A stretch of 64,000 nt of DNA from Parvimonas sp015257355 (GTDB lineage: Bacteria; Bacillota; Clostridia; Tissierellales; Peptoniphilaceae). The stretch lies in NCBI RefSeq assembly GCF_050262165.1, contig NZ_CP189844.1; one strand, given 5' to 3'. How positions within the stretch are numbered: position 1 is the first letter of the stretch; each line of letters opens with the position of its first letter. The notes under the pieces are model-generated. The model had not been told where the DNA came from. It ran no database searches and worked only from the letters and a program-made list of their open reading frames with translations. A program made the translations under genes and the position numbers. Of this stretch, positions 17,703 through 27,699 are shown piece after piece.

Positions 17703-19517
17703 ATGCAAGCAGTTATTTTAGCAGCAGGTCTAGGAAGCAGACTGAAAAAATTAACGGAAAACCACACAAAATCCATGGTTGAAGTAAATGGTGTTTCACT
17801 AATTGAAAGAATGCTTAGAATTTTAGATAAAAAAAATCTTACAAAAATTGTAATTGTTACAGGATACAAAAGTGATTTTTTTGTAAATTATATAAAATCT
17901 TTGAAGTTAAATACAAAGTTAACTTTTATAAATAATGAAATATACAATAAAACAAATAATATTTATTCAATGTACCTAGCAAAAGAAGAAATGGTTAATG
18001 ATGATAGTATTTTACTCGAATCAGATTTAATATTTGAAGAGCAGATTATCAATGATATATTATATGATCCTCGTGAAAATTTAGCATTAGTTGATAAGTA
18101 CGAAAGATGGATGGATGGTACATGTTTAAAAATTAATGAGAAAGAAGAAATTACTGATTTTATTCCTGGAAAATTATTTGATTTTAATGATGCAGATAAT
18201 TATTATAAAACAATTAATATTTATAAGTTTTCTAAAACTTTTTCAAAAGATATTTATTTTCCATTTTTAGAAGCTTTCATGAGTGCGAATGGAAGAAATG
18301 ATTATTATGAAACTGTATTAAAAATAATAATAGATTTAGGAAAAAATCATATACTTGCAAAAGTAATTTCAAATGGTGTTAAATGGTATGAGATAGATGA
18401 TGAACAAGATTTAGACATAGCATCTTCTATCTTTTCGGATAGTTATGAAAAACTAGAAAAATATCAAAAGAGATTTGGAGGTTACTGGAGATATCCAAAA
18501 TTACTAGATTTTTGTTATTTAGTAAATCCTTACTTCCCACCAAAAAGATTAGTTGACGAACTAAAATATAATTTTAAAGTTTTACTTGAACAGTACCCAT
18601 CAGGGCTAAATATTAATTCATTGTTAGTTTCAAAAATTTTTGATGTAAAAAAAGATAATATTGTAGTTGGCAATGGTGCTGCTGAGTTAATAAAATCAAT
18701 TATTGAAAAAATTGAGGGTAATATAGGCATTATTAGACCTACTTTTGAAGAGTATCCAAATCGTCATAATTCCAACAAAATAATAGTATTTAATCCAAAC
18801 AACAATTATTTATCTTATACAGCAAGTGATTTAATAAATTATTTTTCAGACAAAGATATTGAGGCATTAATCTTGATTAATCCAGATAATCCAACAGGAA
18901 ATTATATCTGTAAAAAAGATATTTTTACAATAATTGAATGGGCGAAGTCAAAAAAGATTAAATTTATTTTAGATGAAAGTTTTGTGGATTTTGCTGAAGA
19001 AAAAGATTCAACATTTTTATATGATGATATTTTAAATAGTTATAATAATTTTATTGTTGTAAAAAGTATTTCTAAATCATATGGAGTTCCAGGACTTCGT
19101 TTAGGCATTTTAGCAACGTCAAATACTTCAACAATAGAAATGATAAAGAAAGATGTGTCTATTTGGAATATTAATTCTTTTGGAGAATATTATCTACAAA
19201 TATATGATAAGTATAAGAAAGATTATCAAAAAGCGCTATTAGAAATAAAAAACTCTAGACAAGTATTTTTTAATGATTTAAATTGTATCAAAGAATTAAA
19301 GGTTATTCCTTCTGAAGCTAATTACTTTACAATAGAATTAACAAAAGGAACATCTTTAGATTTATGTTCAAAAATGCTTGAAGATTATAATATTTTAATT
19401 AAAGATTTAACTCCTAAGTTAGCTAATGGTAAAGAATATATAAGAGTAGCTGTTAGAAATATTGAGGATAATAAAAGATTAGTTTTGGCATTTAATAAAT
19501 ATTTTAACAGCATATAA
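17703..19517 (+). CDS. Bifunctional LicC-like nucleotidyltransferase / class I-II PLP aminotransferase-fold enzyme
   Basis: 604-residue fusion. Residues 1 to about 250 form a sugar-phosphate/choline-phosphate type nucleotidyltransferase: GLGSRLKKLTENHTKSM at the start, then the LicC-like YNKTNNIYSMYLA, and an acidic metal site in LLESDLIFEE. Residues from about 260 to the end form a fold-type I PLP enzyme close to HisC/CobD: NPDNPTG, DESFVDF, the PLP-lysine segment SISKSYGVPGLRLG, and substrate Arg in RVAVRN. Such fusions can make and activate a phosphorylated amino-alcohol or phosphonate head group for surface glycans. Substrate unknown; 2-aminoethylphosphonate, phosphoserine and phosphoethanolamine are candidates. 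Forms an operon with the DUF1015 gene. Confidence 0.85.
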   Translation: MQAVILAAGLGSRLKKLTENHTKSMVEVNGVSLIERMLRILDKKNLTKIVIVTGYKSDFFVNYIKSLKLNTKLTFINNEIYNKTNNIYSMYLAKEEMVNDDSILLESDLIFEEQIINDILYDPRENLALVDKYERWMDGTCLKINEKEEITDFIPGKLFDFNDADNYYKTINIYKFSKTFSKDIYFPFLEAFMSANGRNDYYETVLKIIIDLGKNHILAKVISNGVKWYEIDDEQDLDIASSIFSDSYEKLEKYQKRFGGYWRYPKLLDFCYLVNPYFPPKRLVDELKYNFKVLLEQYPSGLNINSLLVSKIFDVKKDNIVVGNGAAELIKSIIEKIEGNIGIIRPTFEEYPNRHNSNKIIVFNPNNNYLSYTASDLINYFSDKDIEALILINPDNPTGNYICKKDIFTIIEWAKSKKIKFILDESFVDFAEEKDSTFLYDDILNSYNNFIVVKSISKSYGVPGLRLGILATSNTSTIEMIKKDVSIWNINSFGEYYLQIYDKYKKDYQKALLEIKNSRQVFFNDLNCIKELKVIPSEANYFTIELTKGTSLDLCSKMLEDYNILIKDLTPKLANGKEYIRVAVRNIEDNKRLVLAFNKYFNSI

Positions 19518-19533
19518 TTTAATATTACTAATG

Positions 19534-19577
19534 AAACAGTATTTTATTAATAATTAAGTGAAAATACTGTTTTTTTA
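19534..19577 (+). terminator. Rho-independent terminator
   Basis: Twelve-base stem AAACAGTATTTT/AAAATACTGTTT with an AT-rich loop, followed by T7. Confidence 0.85.
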
Positions 19578-19618
19578 TTTTATATATAAAAATAAAAAAT
19601 TAAAATATTTCTAGATAA

Positions 19619-19647
19619 TTGTATAATACTTATAAATATGATATACT
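19619..19647 (+). promoter_or_regulatory. Promoter of the plsX-acpP-rnc operon
   Basis: TTGTAT (19619-19624), 17-base spacer, TATACT (19642-19647), 26 bases before the plsX start. No clear FapR-type operator is seen. Confidence 0.6.
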
Positions 19648-19673
19648 AAAGTGTATTAGTATTGGAGGTAATT

Positions 19674-20666
19674 ATGAAAATTATAGTAGATTTATTAGGA
19701 TCTGATAAAGGACCTGAAACAATTTTCAAAGGAGTAATAGAAACTAGTAAATTACACAAAGACTTGTCTTTTGTAGTTATTGGGCCACAGGAAATATTAA
19801 AAAAAATAGAAATTGATAATGATTTAAGAGATAGATTAGAGATAATTGATACACATGAATATATTTTGAATAACGAAGAACCAACTTTTGCTGTAAGAAA
19901 AAAGAAAGATTCTTCTATAGTATTAGGAATGAGATATTTAGATAAGGGAAGTGCAGATGGTTTAATATCTTTTGGAAGTACGGGAGCTGTATTAGTTTCG
20001 GGACTTCTTATAGCAAAGAGAATGGAAAATGTAGAAAGACCTGCTTTAACTATTACTTTGCCTACTAATAAGGATAGAATGATTTTGTTAGATTTAGGTG
20101 CTAATATTGATTGTACTGTTGAGATATTAAAACAATTTGCGATAATGGGAAATATTTATGCTAGAGAAACTTTAAATAAATTAAGTCCTAAAGTGGCTTT
20201 ATTAAATATTGGAAGTGAGAATGGAAAAGGAACAAAAGTTTTAAAAGAAACATACGCCGCTTTAGAAAAAGAAAACATGAATTTTGTAGGAAATATTGAA
20301 TCTAGAGATATTTTTAACGGAAATGTTGATGTAGTTGTTTGTGATGGATTTCATGGAAATGTACTACTTAAGACAATTGAGGGTTCAGCAAAATTCATTT
20401 TAGAAAATATGAAAAAAACCTTAATGTCATCATTTATTGGTAAAATTGGAGGACTATTAATAAAATCCCCAATGAAAAAATTAAATAAAACATTAGACTA
20501 TAAAGAATATGGAGCGTGTCCAATGTTAGGATTAAAAAAAGTAGTTTTTAAAGGACATGGAAGTAGTGATGAAAAAGCTGTTGTTTCAGGTATAGGTTCA
20601 ATGGTTGATTTTATAAAAAAAGATATTAATTCAAAAATTGCAAAAGAAATTGAGAGAGGAGAATAA
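19674..20666 (+). CDS. plsX: Phosphate acyltransferase PlsX
   Basis: Converts acyl-ACP to acyl-phosphate, the acyl donor for PlsY in membrane phospholipid synthesis. From ATG 19674 (behind TTGGAGG at 19663) it is 330 residues, the usual length, starting MKIIVDLLGSDKGPE. Family segments visible: GLISFGSTGAVLVSGLL, ERPALTITLPT, LLDLGANIDC and VVCDGFHGNVLLKT. It is followed two bases later by acpP. The fabD/fabG genes that often sit between these two in Firmicutes are absent. Confidence 0.94.
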   Translation: MKIIVDLLGSDKGPETIFKGVIETSKLHKDLSFVVIGPQEILKKIEIDNDLRDRLEIIDTHEYILNNEEPTFAVRKKKDSSIVLGMRYLDKGSADGLISFGSTGAVLVSGLLIAKRMENVERPALTITLPTNKDRMILLDLGANIDCTVEILKQFAIMGNIYARETLNKLSPKVALLNIGSENGKGTKVLKETYAALEKENMNFVGNIESRDIFNGNVDVVVCDGFHGNVLLKTIEGSAKFILENMKKTLMSSFIGKIGGLLIKSPMKKLNKTLDYKEYGACPMLGLKKVVFKGHGSSDEKAVVSGIGSMVDFIKKDINSKIAKEIERGE

Positions 20667-20668
20667 TA

Positions 20669-20890
20669 ATGGTTTTTGAAAAAGTTAAGGAGTTTCTGCA
20701 AAATTCATTTAAGGGAAAAGAAATTAATTTAGATACTAAATTTAGAGAAGATTTACAAGCTGATTCTATAAAAGTATTAAGTGTTATTATGGATATTGAA
20801 GATGAATATAATTTAGAATTAGATGAAGAAACTATTCGTTCAATTGTAACTGTTAGAGACTTGGTAGAATATATAGAAAAAAATATCTAA
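20669..20890 (+). CDS. acpP: Acyl carrier protein
   Basis: 73-residue acidic helical carrier for acyl chains, modified with 4'-phosphopantetheine. The attachment serine lies in LQADSIKVL, where most ACPs have DSLD; the Ser is kept. Helix II continues as MDIEDEYNLELDEE. ATG 20669 overlaps closely with plsX and precedes rnc by 11 bases, as in other Firmicutes. Confidence 0.92.
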   Translation: MVFEKVKEFLQNSFKGKEINLDTKFREDLQADSIKVLSVIMDIEDEYNLELDEETIRSIVTVRDLVEYIEKNI

Positions 20891-20901
20891 GAGGGATTTC
20901 A

Positions 20902-21618
20902 ATGATTACTAAAGAAAGAATAAAATTACTAGAAGAGTTAATGGGAGTGCTCGGATATCAATTTAAGGATTTAGAATTATTGAATTTGGCATTTGTTCAT
21001 AGATCTTATTTAAATGAATATAAGGACGTTAAAATCTCAAATGAGAGGCTTGAATTTTTAGGAGACGTAGTTTTAGGATTTGTTGTTAGTGTAGAATTAT
21101 ACAGTCAATTTCCTGATTCGGATGAGGGGTATTTAACAAAAATAAGAAGTAAAATTGTATGTGAAGAATCTTTTTCATATGCCGCTAGGATTTTCAATTT
21201 AGGAAAATATCTTCTACTAGGTAAAGGTGAAGATAGTTTTGGTGGAAGAGATAGAAATAGTATATTAGCAGATACATTTGAAGCGCTTTTTGGAGCATTA
21301 TATCTTGACGGAGGTATGGAAATTGTAACTGAAATTGCAAATAAATTTTTCTTTGACACTGTAGTTTATAGAATCAACAAAAATATTTTTATAAAAGATT
21401 ATAAAAGTTATTTACAAGAATATTTTCACAAAGGGTCTTCAACTAAAATATTATACACATTAATCGCTGAAAGAGGACCAGATCATGATAAAGAATTTGA
21501 TATGTGTGTAAGTATTGATGATATTATATCCGGATATGGAACTGGAAAAAATAAAAAGCAGGCAGAACAACAGGCTGCTAGAGATGCTTTATTAAAAGCA
21601 GGAGCTATAAGTGAATAA
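20902..21618 (+). CDS. rnc: Ribonuclease III
   Basis: Double-strand-specific endoribonuclease that processes rRNA and mRNA. 238 residues: the catalytic signature ERLEFLGDVVLGF, a second acidic site in DTFEALFGALYLDGG, and a C-terminal dsRNA-binding domain (GYGTGKNKKQAEQQAARDAL). ATG 20902 follows GAGGGA. Its end overlaps the GTG start of the radical SAM gene. Confidence 0.95.
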   Translation: MITKERIKLLEELMGVLGYQFKDLELLNLAFVHRSYLNEYKDVKISNERLEFLGDVVLGFVVSVELYSQFPDSDEGYLTKIRSKIVCEESFSYAARIFNLGKYLLLGKGEDSFGGRDRNSILADTFEALFGALYLDGGMEIVTEIANKFFFDTVVYRINKNIFIKDYKSYLQEYFHKGSSTKILYTLIAERGPDHDKEFDMCVSIDDIISGYGTGKNKKQAEQQAARDALLKAGAISE

Positions 21619-22690
21619 ATGTAACATTATACCAATTTTTGTTCCACATATGGGATGTCCTCATGACTGTATTTTTTGTAATCAAAGAAAAATAACGGAT
21701 TTTGTTGATGTTCTAGATGAAAAAGAAATGAGAAAAAATATAGAAAAATATATCCAATATTTTAAAAATAAGTCAATTCCAATAGAAATTGCTTTTTATG
21801 GAGGAAGTTTTACTGGAATACATAAAAACTTGATGATTCGATATTTAGAAATAGCTAAATATTATATAGATAGAGGAATAATTAATTCAATCAGAATATC
21901 TACTAGACCTGATTATATAAATAAAGAAATTCTAGAAGTTTTAAAACAATACAATGTTAACACGATTGAATTAGGTGTTCAATCTATGACTAAGTGTACT
22001 TTAGATTTAAATAATAGAGGTCATAATGTAGACTGTGTATATGAATCATCTTCATTAATAAAGAAATATGATATTAAATTAGGTTTACAAATGATGGTAG
22101 GTCTTTATGGAGATACATTTGAAACAGTGCTTAACACTGCAATTGAGTTGTGTAAAATTAAACCTAATTTTGTAAGAGTTTATCCTACACTTACCATTAA
22201 AGATACAGAATTGGAAAGACTTTATTATTTAAAAAAATATAAACCAATGAGTCTTGAAGATTCTATTTATTTGTGTAAATATGTTTATATTGTATTTGAA
22301 TATTATAAAATACCAATTATAAGACTTGGATTACAAAGTAGTGATAATATTTCAGAAGATGGTGATATAGTTGCGGGACCATATCATCCAGCGTTTCGTG
22401 AATTAGTTGAATCATCAATTTATAAAGATATAATAGAAAAATTTATTTGTTTATATAACATAAAAAATACATGTAAAATTGAGTGTTATAATAGTGAAAT
22501 TTCTAAAATTACTGGAAATAAAAAATCAAATGTAAAATATTTTAAAGAAAAGTATAATATTAATATAGATATAAAAACACATAATTTAGATAAGAAGATT
22601 TTAAAAATTAATGATAACATAGTAAATATTAATGATTATATAGATTATTTTTTTAATAATATTATTTTAAGGAGAATTAATGAGACTTAA
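21611..22690 (+). CDS. Elp3-like radical SAM protein
   Basis: 359-residue radical SAM enzyme. The [4Fe-4S] cysteines are in GCPHDCIFCNQ (Cx3Cx2C) near residue 16; AFYGGSFTGI and STRPDYI are the SAM-binding segments, and TIELGVQSM is the conserved beta-strand motif of the Elp3/HemN-like group. It lacks the GNAT domain of true Elp3, so a tRNA-modifying or related function is a guess. GTG 21611 overlaps the rnc stop. A gene of this kind between rnc and smc is a known clostridial arrangement. Substrate unknown. Confidence 0.85.
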   Translation: MNKCNIIPIFVPHMGCPHDCIFCNQRKITDFVDVLDEKEMRKNIEKYIQYFKNKSIPIEIAFYGGSFTGIHKNLMIRYLEIAKYYIDRGIINSIRISTRPDYINKEILEVLKQYNVNTIELGVQSMTKCTLDLNNRGHNVDCVYESSSLIKKYDIKLGLQMMVGLYGDTFETVLNTAIELCKIKPNFVRVYPTLTIKDTELERLYYLKKYKPMSLEDSIYLCKYVYIVFEYYKIPIIRLGLQSSDNISEDGDIVAGPYHPAFRELVESSIYKDIIEKFICLYNIKNTCKIECYNSEISKITGNKKSNVKYFKEKYNINIDIKTHNLDKKILKINDNIVNINDYIDYFFNNIILRRINET

Positions 22691-25600
22691 AAGTATTGAA
22701 ATAAATGGTTTTAAATCATTTGCTGATAAGATTAAACTTGATTTTGAGACAAATATTACTGCTATTATTGGACCAAATGGAAGCGGAAAAAGTAATGTTG
22801 CTGATGCTGTTAGATGGGTTTTAGGTGAACAAAGCGCTAAGACTTTAAGGGGAAGTAAAATGGAAGATGTTATTTTTTCCGGAACAGATCATAAAATCAA
22901 AAAAAATTACTCCGCTGTTAGTATAACTTTTGATAACTCTGATAATATTATTCCAATAGATTTTAAAGAGGTAACAATAGCTAGAAAATTATATAGATCT
23001 GGAGAAAGTGATTATTTTATAAACAAATCTAATGTTAGATTAAAAGAAGTTCGAGAATTATTCTTAGATACTGGAATTGGTAGGGAAGGTTATTCTATTA
23101 TAGGTCAAGGGCGTATAGAAGAAATTATCAATGGGAAATCAGAAGATAGGCGTGCAATTTTTGAAGAAGCTTCTGGTATATCTAAGATTAAATATCAGAA
23201 AAATGAGTCTCAAAAAAAATTATTCAAAGCTAAGGATAATTTAACAAGACTTAGAGATATAATAATTCAAAATGAAAATAGATACACTTTTTTAAAGGGG
23301 CAATCAATAAAAGCAAAAACTGGTATAACTTTATTACAAAATATTGAAAAAGCTGAATTTTCTATATCATATAAAGATTATAATAATTTAAATAGTAATT
23401 TTAATAAATACACAGAAACTTTAAAAATTAGTAAAGAGGAATTTTCTGATATTAGTAAAGAATTAGATGATGTAAAAATAAAAATAGCTCCTCTTAAAGA
23501 AGAACTTAATAATATAACTAATTTAGTAGAAAAAGATACAGCCGAGTTAAATAAAATTACTAGTCAAAAGAATGATAGTGTGAATAAAAAAATATTTTAA
23601 ACGAAAGAAATAAGTTTATAAAATTAAATAACGAACAATCTTTAGATATAAAAGAAGAGTATATATCTAATTTAGAAAAAATCAATTCAGAAATTGATGA
23701 AATAGATACTAAAATTTATGAAAAATCAGAAAATTTAAATATTCTTACGAAAGATAAGAATAATTTAAAAGATATGTTATCTAATAAAATAAAAGAACTA
23801 GAGTTTAAAACAAATATTTTAGAAAATTTACTCATAGAAAAAGAAAATATTGAAAATAGTATAAATGACTTAGAAACAGAAAAAAAAGCTAGTGAGTTAA
23901 TTTCTTATTCAATAAAGAAGAAAATAGAAGAAAATATTGAGGAAACAAAAAAATTAAATGTTGAAAAACAAGAACTTGATAACTTAGTATATAAAAATAA
24001 GGTACTTTTAGATTCATATTTAAAAGAACAAGATAATTTAAATTTAAATATAAACAAATATACTATAAGTATAAATGAATTAGAAGAAGAAATTAAGAAA
24101 CTTAAAAGTAAAAATTCTATTATTAATAATGAGATTACATTAAAAAATAAAGAAATTTTGATGTTAAAACATTACATCAGAAATTATGAAGGTTATAGTA
24201 AATCAATACAAGATTTATTTAGACTTTGTGAAAAAGAGAAATACATAAAAAAAATGATATGTGGAACTCTTGGTGACTTAATATCTGTAGAAGATAAATA
24301 TAAAAAGGCAATAGACACTGTTCTTTCTTCAAATTTACAAGGAGTTGTTATTCATAATGATTTAGAAGCTAAAAAAATTATTGAAAAAATAAAAGAAAAT
24401 AAAATAGGTAGAATTAATTTTTTTCCAATCTCAAAAATTTTATTTAAAAAAGAATTTAATAATCTTAAAGATAATGATATACTTTCATTTGCAAATACCG
24501 TAATTACTTGTAATGAAGATATTAGAAATATAATTGATTATTTTTTAGCAAATACTATAATATGTGAGAATTTAGATATTGCCATTAAGTTGTCAACAAA
24601 ATATAAGAATAAATATAGAATTGTAACGTTAGATGGTGATGTTATTAATAGTTGGGGTTCTATTTCTGGTGGATATAAATCAAATAAAAATTCTTTTTCA
24701 TTAATAGGAAGAAAAAAACAATTAGATGATGCTCAATATGAAATAAATTGTTTAGAAATTTCATTAAAAGAAAATACTAAAAAAATAGATACTTTGGTAA
24801 ATAACTTAGAAAAAAATAGAGAAAAATTATTATTAATAAATTCTGATAAAGAAAGTATTAATTCAAAAATAGATGATGTTCAAAAAATAATATATAAAAA
24901 CGAAATTGATATTTCAAATATTTTAAATAGAATTGAAGAGATTAATAGTTATAATGAAAATCATCAAGTTTTTAACTCTGAAAAAGAAAATGAATTACAA
25001 TTATTGACTAATAATTCTATAATTTTAAATGATAATATAAATTTAGTAAATTTAGAAATGAGTGATATAAAAAATAAAAAATTTCTGAGTTAGAAAAGAA
25101 ACAAATTTTAATTTTAAATAATCTTGATACTGTGGAAAGAGATTTAAATATATTGAATAATTCAAAAAGTATTTTATTAGAGAATAAAGTTTCAATAGAG
25201 AGAAAATTAATTTTAAAAGAAAATGAATTAGAATCTTCTAACAGTCAATTAATTACTAATTTATCTGAAATTGAACTAATAGAAAGTTTGATTATTGAAT
25301 TTGACAGTAAAATAAATGAATTAACTAATTCTATTAATTATAATACTAATTTAAAGAAAGAATTAATACTTAGAAACGAGGATATTTCAAAGAAATACAC
25401 AGAGTTAAATGAGAAATATATAATTTTAGAAAAAGATATAGAGAAATATGAACTTAGACTTTCAAATTTAAAAGACCAATTTACAAATTTATTAAATAGG
25501 CTCTGTGAGGAGTATTCTTTAACTTATGAAAGTTGCGAAAAAAAAATGGAATTATATAAAAATGAATGCTTCTCTAAGGACGAACTAAAAAAATTAAAAG

Positions 25601-26217
25601 AAGATTTAAGAGAATTAGGTTCTTTTAGTTATGATTCTATTGAAGAATTTGAAAAAGTTAAAAATGAATTAGAATTTCAAAAAAATCAAGAAATAGATTT
25701 ACAAAACTCTATTGATGATATAAATAAAATTATCTTAAAACTTGAAAATACAATGAAGAAAACTTTCATTACTGAATTTAAGAATATTAATGAGAATTTT
25801 TCAAGTATTTTTAAAATTTTATTTAACGGTGGTGAAGCAAGACTTGAACTTGATAGTGATGATATATTAAATTGTGGAATAGATATAGTGGCAAAACCAG
25901 TTGGTAAAAAAATGCAGACTTTATCATTAATGTCTGGTGGAGAGAAAGCATTAACTGCCGTAGCATTACTTTTTGCAATATTTGAAACACGACCATCTCC
26001 ATTTTGTATTCTTGATGAGGTTGATGCAGCTTTGGATGATTCAAATATTCTTAGATATGTAGAATATTTAAAAAATTATCTTACACAAACTCAATTTATT
26101 ATGATAACTCATAGAAAGCCAACAATGGAAATGGCTGATATGATTTATGGTGTAACTATGGAACAAAAAGGAGTTAGTAAAATTGTTTCTATGACTTTTA
26201 ATAAGGAGAATAAATAA
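22680..26217 (+). CDS. smc: Chromosome segregation ATPase SMC, frameshifted at two A runs
   Basis: Condensin ATPase that compacts and resolves chromosomes. Three consecutive frames together encode a full-length SMC of about 1179 residues, the family norm. N-terminal head: Walker A GPNGSGKSNV and the Q-loop part of GIGREGYSIIGQGRIEE; long coiled coils flank a hinge (GTLGDLISVEDKYKKAID through LDGDVINSWGSISGG); C-terminal head: signature LMSGGEKAL and Walker B CILDEVDAALDD. The breaks are at A7 (23586-23592) and A6 (25076-25081); one extra A at each restores a single frame. ATG 22680 overlaps the preceding gene. Because smc is normally vital, error or slippage is more likely than loss. Confidence 0.92.
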
Positions 26218-26218
26218 T

Positions 26219-27199
26219 ATGTTTAATTTTTTTGGAAAGAAAAATGAAGAAACACAGACTAAAGAAACAACAGATAAAAAACAGAACTTTTTTGAAAGAT
26301 TAAAATCTGGATTAGCAAATACTAGAAATAACTTATCTAGTAAGATTGATAATTTACTTTCTATGTCTTCAAAAATTGATGAAGAGTTATTTGAGGAATT
26401 GGAATATATTTTAGTTTCAGCTGATATAGGAGCCACAGTTACAATGGAACTAATTGATGATTTAAAAGATATTGTAAAAAACGAAAAAATTAAAGAACCT
26501 TCACTAATAAAAGACAAATTAATAGAACTAATGAATTTTAAATTAAATGAAAAAGAATTAAATCATAATTTTAATATTACAGATGGTATCCCAACTATTA
26601 TACTAGTTGTTGGAGTAAATGGAGTTGGAAAAACAACTTCTATTGGTAAATTAGCAAATAAATTTAAGGCACAAGGTAAAAATGTAATGTTAGTTGCTGC
26701 TGATACATTTAGAGCAGCTGCAACAGAACAACTTACAGAATGGGCTAATAGATCTAATGTTCCAATTATTTCAAATGAAGAAGGAGCAGATCCGGCATCT
26801 GTAGTTTATGATGGAATTCAAAGCGCCAAGAGTAAAAATATTGACGTTTTAATATGTGATACTGCTGGTAGACTTCATAACAAAAAGAATTTAATGAATG
26901 AATTAAATAAAATTACTAGAATAATTGATAGAGAATTTCCTGAAGCAAACAAAGAAGTAACCTTAGTTTTAGATGCTACTACAGGTCAAAATGCAATTGT
27001 ACAAGCAAAAGAATTTAGAGATACTGCAAATATAGATAGTGTTATTTTAACAAAGTTGGATGGTACTGCAAAGGGTGGAGTAGTATTTACAATACAATTA
27101 GAAATGGGAATACCTGTTAAACAAATTGGTATAGGAGAAAGAATAGATGACTTACAAGATTATAATGATCGAGATTTTGTAAATGCTATTTTTAGATAA
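26219..27199 (+). CDS. ftsY: Signal recognition particle receptor FtsY
   Basis: Membrane-associated GTPase that docks the SRP-ribosome complex. 326 residues: a short charged N-terminal region, the N helical bundle, then the G domain with GVNGVGKTTSIGKLA, DTAGRLHNKKNL and TKLDGTAKGG. Start ATG lies two bases after the smc stop. A strong terminator follows, closing the plsX-ftsY operon. Confidence 0.95.
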   Translation: MFNFFGKKNEETQTKETTDKKQNFFERLKSGLANTRNNLSSKIDNLLSMSSKIDEELFEELEYILVSADIGATVTMELIDDLKDIVKNEKIKEPSLIKDKLIELMNFKLNEKELNHNFNITDGIPTIILVVGVNGVGKTTSIGKLANKFKAQGKNVMLVAADTFRAAATEQLTEWANRSNVPIISNEEGADPASVVYDGIQSAKSKNIDVLICDTAGRLHNKKNLMNELNKITRIIDREFPEANKEVTLVLDATTGQNAIVQAKEFRDTANIDSVILTKLDGTAKGGVVFTIQLEMGIPVKQIGIGERIDDLQDYNDRDFVNAIFR

Positions 27200-27205
27200 T
27201 TTAAA

Positions 27206-27244
27206 AATTAACGTTTATTTTAACGTTAATTTTTTTTTTTTTTT
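27206..27244 (+). terminator. Rho-independent terminator after ftsY
   Basis: Stem ATTAACGTT/AACGTTAAT with a six-base loop, then about sixteen T. Confidence 0.9.
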
Positions 27245-27263
27245 GAAAAAATTAAAAAAACTA

Positions 27264-27291
27264 TTGACAAATCTTTATTTAATGGTATAAT
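27264..27291 (+). promoter_or_regulatory. Consensus promoter of the ylxM-ffh-rplS operon
   Basis: TTGACA (27264-27269), 16-base spacer, TATAAT (27286-27291). The best match to the vegetative consensus in the window, fitting highly expressed SRP and ribosomal genes. Confidence 0.9.
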
Positions 27292-27296
27292 ATTAA

Positions 27297-27317
27297 GGTC
27301 AAGAAAAAAACTTGACC
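27297..27317 (+). promoter_or_regulatory. Hairpin at the expected 5' end of the ylxM-ffh mRNA
   Basis: GGTCAAG, an A7 loop, then CTTGACC: a perfect seven-pair stem starting about six bases past the -10, thus at or next to the predicted transcript start. No T run follows, so it is not a terminator. A 5'-end stabilising or protein-binding hairpin is possible. Confidence 0.5.
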
Positions 27318-27333
27318 CATTTAAGAGGTGATT

Positions 27334-27687
27334 ATGGAAAAAATAGTTGAAATTGCCGTTCTATTTGATTATTATGGTAAACTACTTAGCGACAAACAGT
27401 ATAATGTTGTCGATCAGCACTGTAATGAAGATTTATCACTTAGAGAAATTGCTGAAATAAATGGAATTTCTAAACAAGGTATATCAGATATTTTAAGTAG
27501 AGCAGAAAAAAAATTGAGATTCTATGAAGAAGAATTAAAATTGATTTCTAAATTTGAAAAAATCAATAAAAATTTAAAAGAAATTAACCAATTAATTGAA
27601 AATTCAAATGAAGATAATTCTACTTTAATTAATATTCTAGATATTATTCAAAAAAAAAATAAAGAAATAATTGAAAATGACTTATAG
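27334..27687 (+). CDS. ylxM: YlxM/p13-like DNA-binding protein
   Basis: 117-residue helix-turn-helix protein of the UPF0122 family, usually encoded just upstream of ffh and thought to influence SRP gene expression or function. The sigma-factor-like HTH is LSLREIAEINGISKQGISDI, followed by a coiled tail. Start chosen at ATG 27334 (behind AAGAGGTG) and not the GTG at 27328, which is part of the ribosome site. Ends four codons before the ffh ribosome site. Confidence 0.88.
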   Translation: MEKIVEIAVLFDYYGKLLSDKQYNVVDQHCNEDLSLREIAEINGISKQGISDILSRAEKKLRFYEEELKLISKFEKINKNLKEINQLIENSNEDNSTLINILDIIQKKNKEIIENDL

Positions 27688-27699
27688 GAAGTGGTAGGA

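Noticed and set aside
17703..19517. Histidinol-phosphate aminotransferase (hisC)
   Set aside because: The nucleotidyltransferase fusion and absence of other his genes make histidine synthesis unlikely, although the fold is similar.
22680..26217. Three separate genes in place of smc
   Set aside because: Heads, hinge and coils are spread across the three frames and the total length matches one SMC protein.
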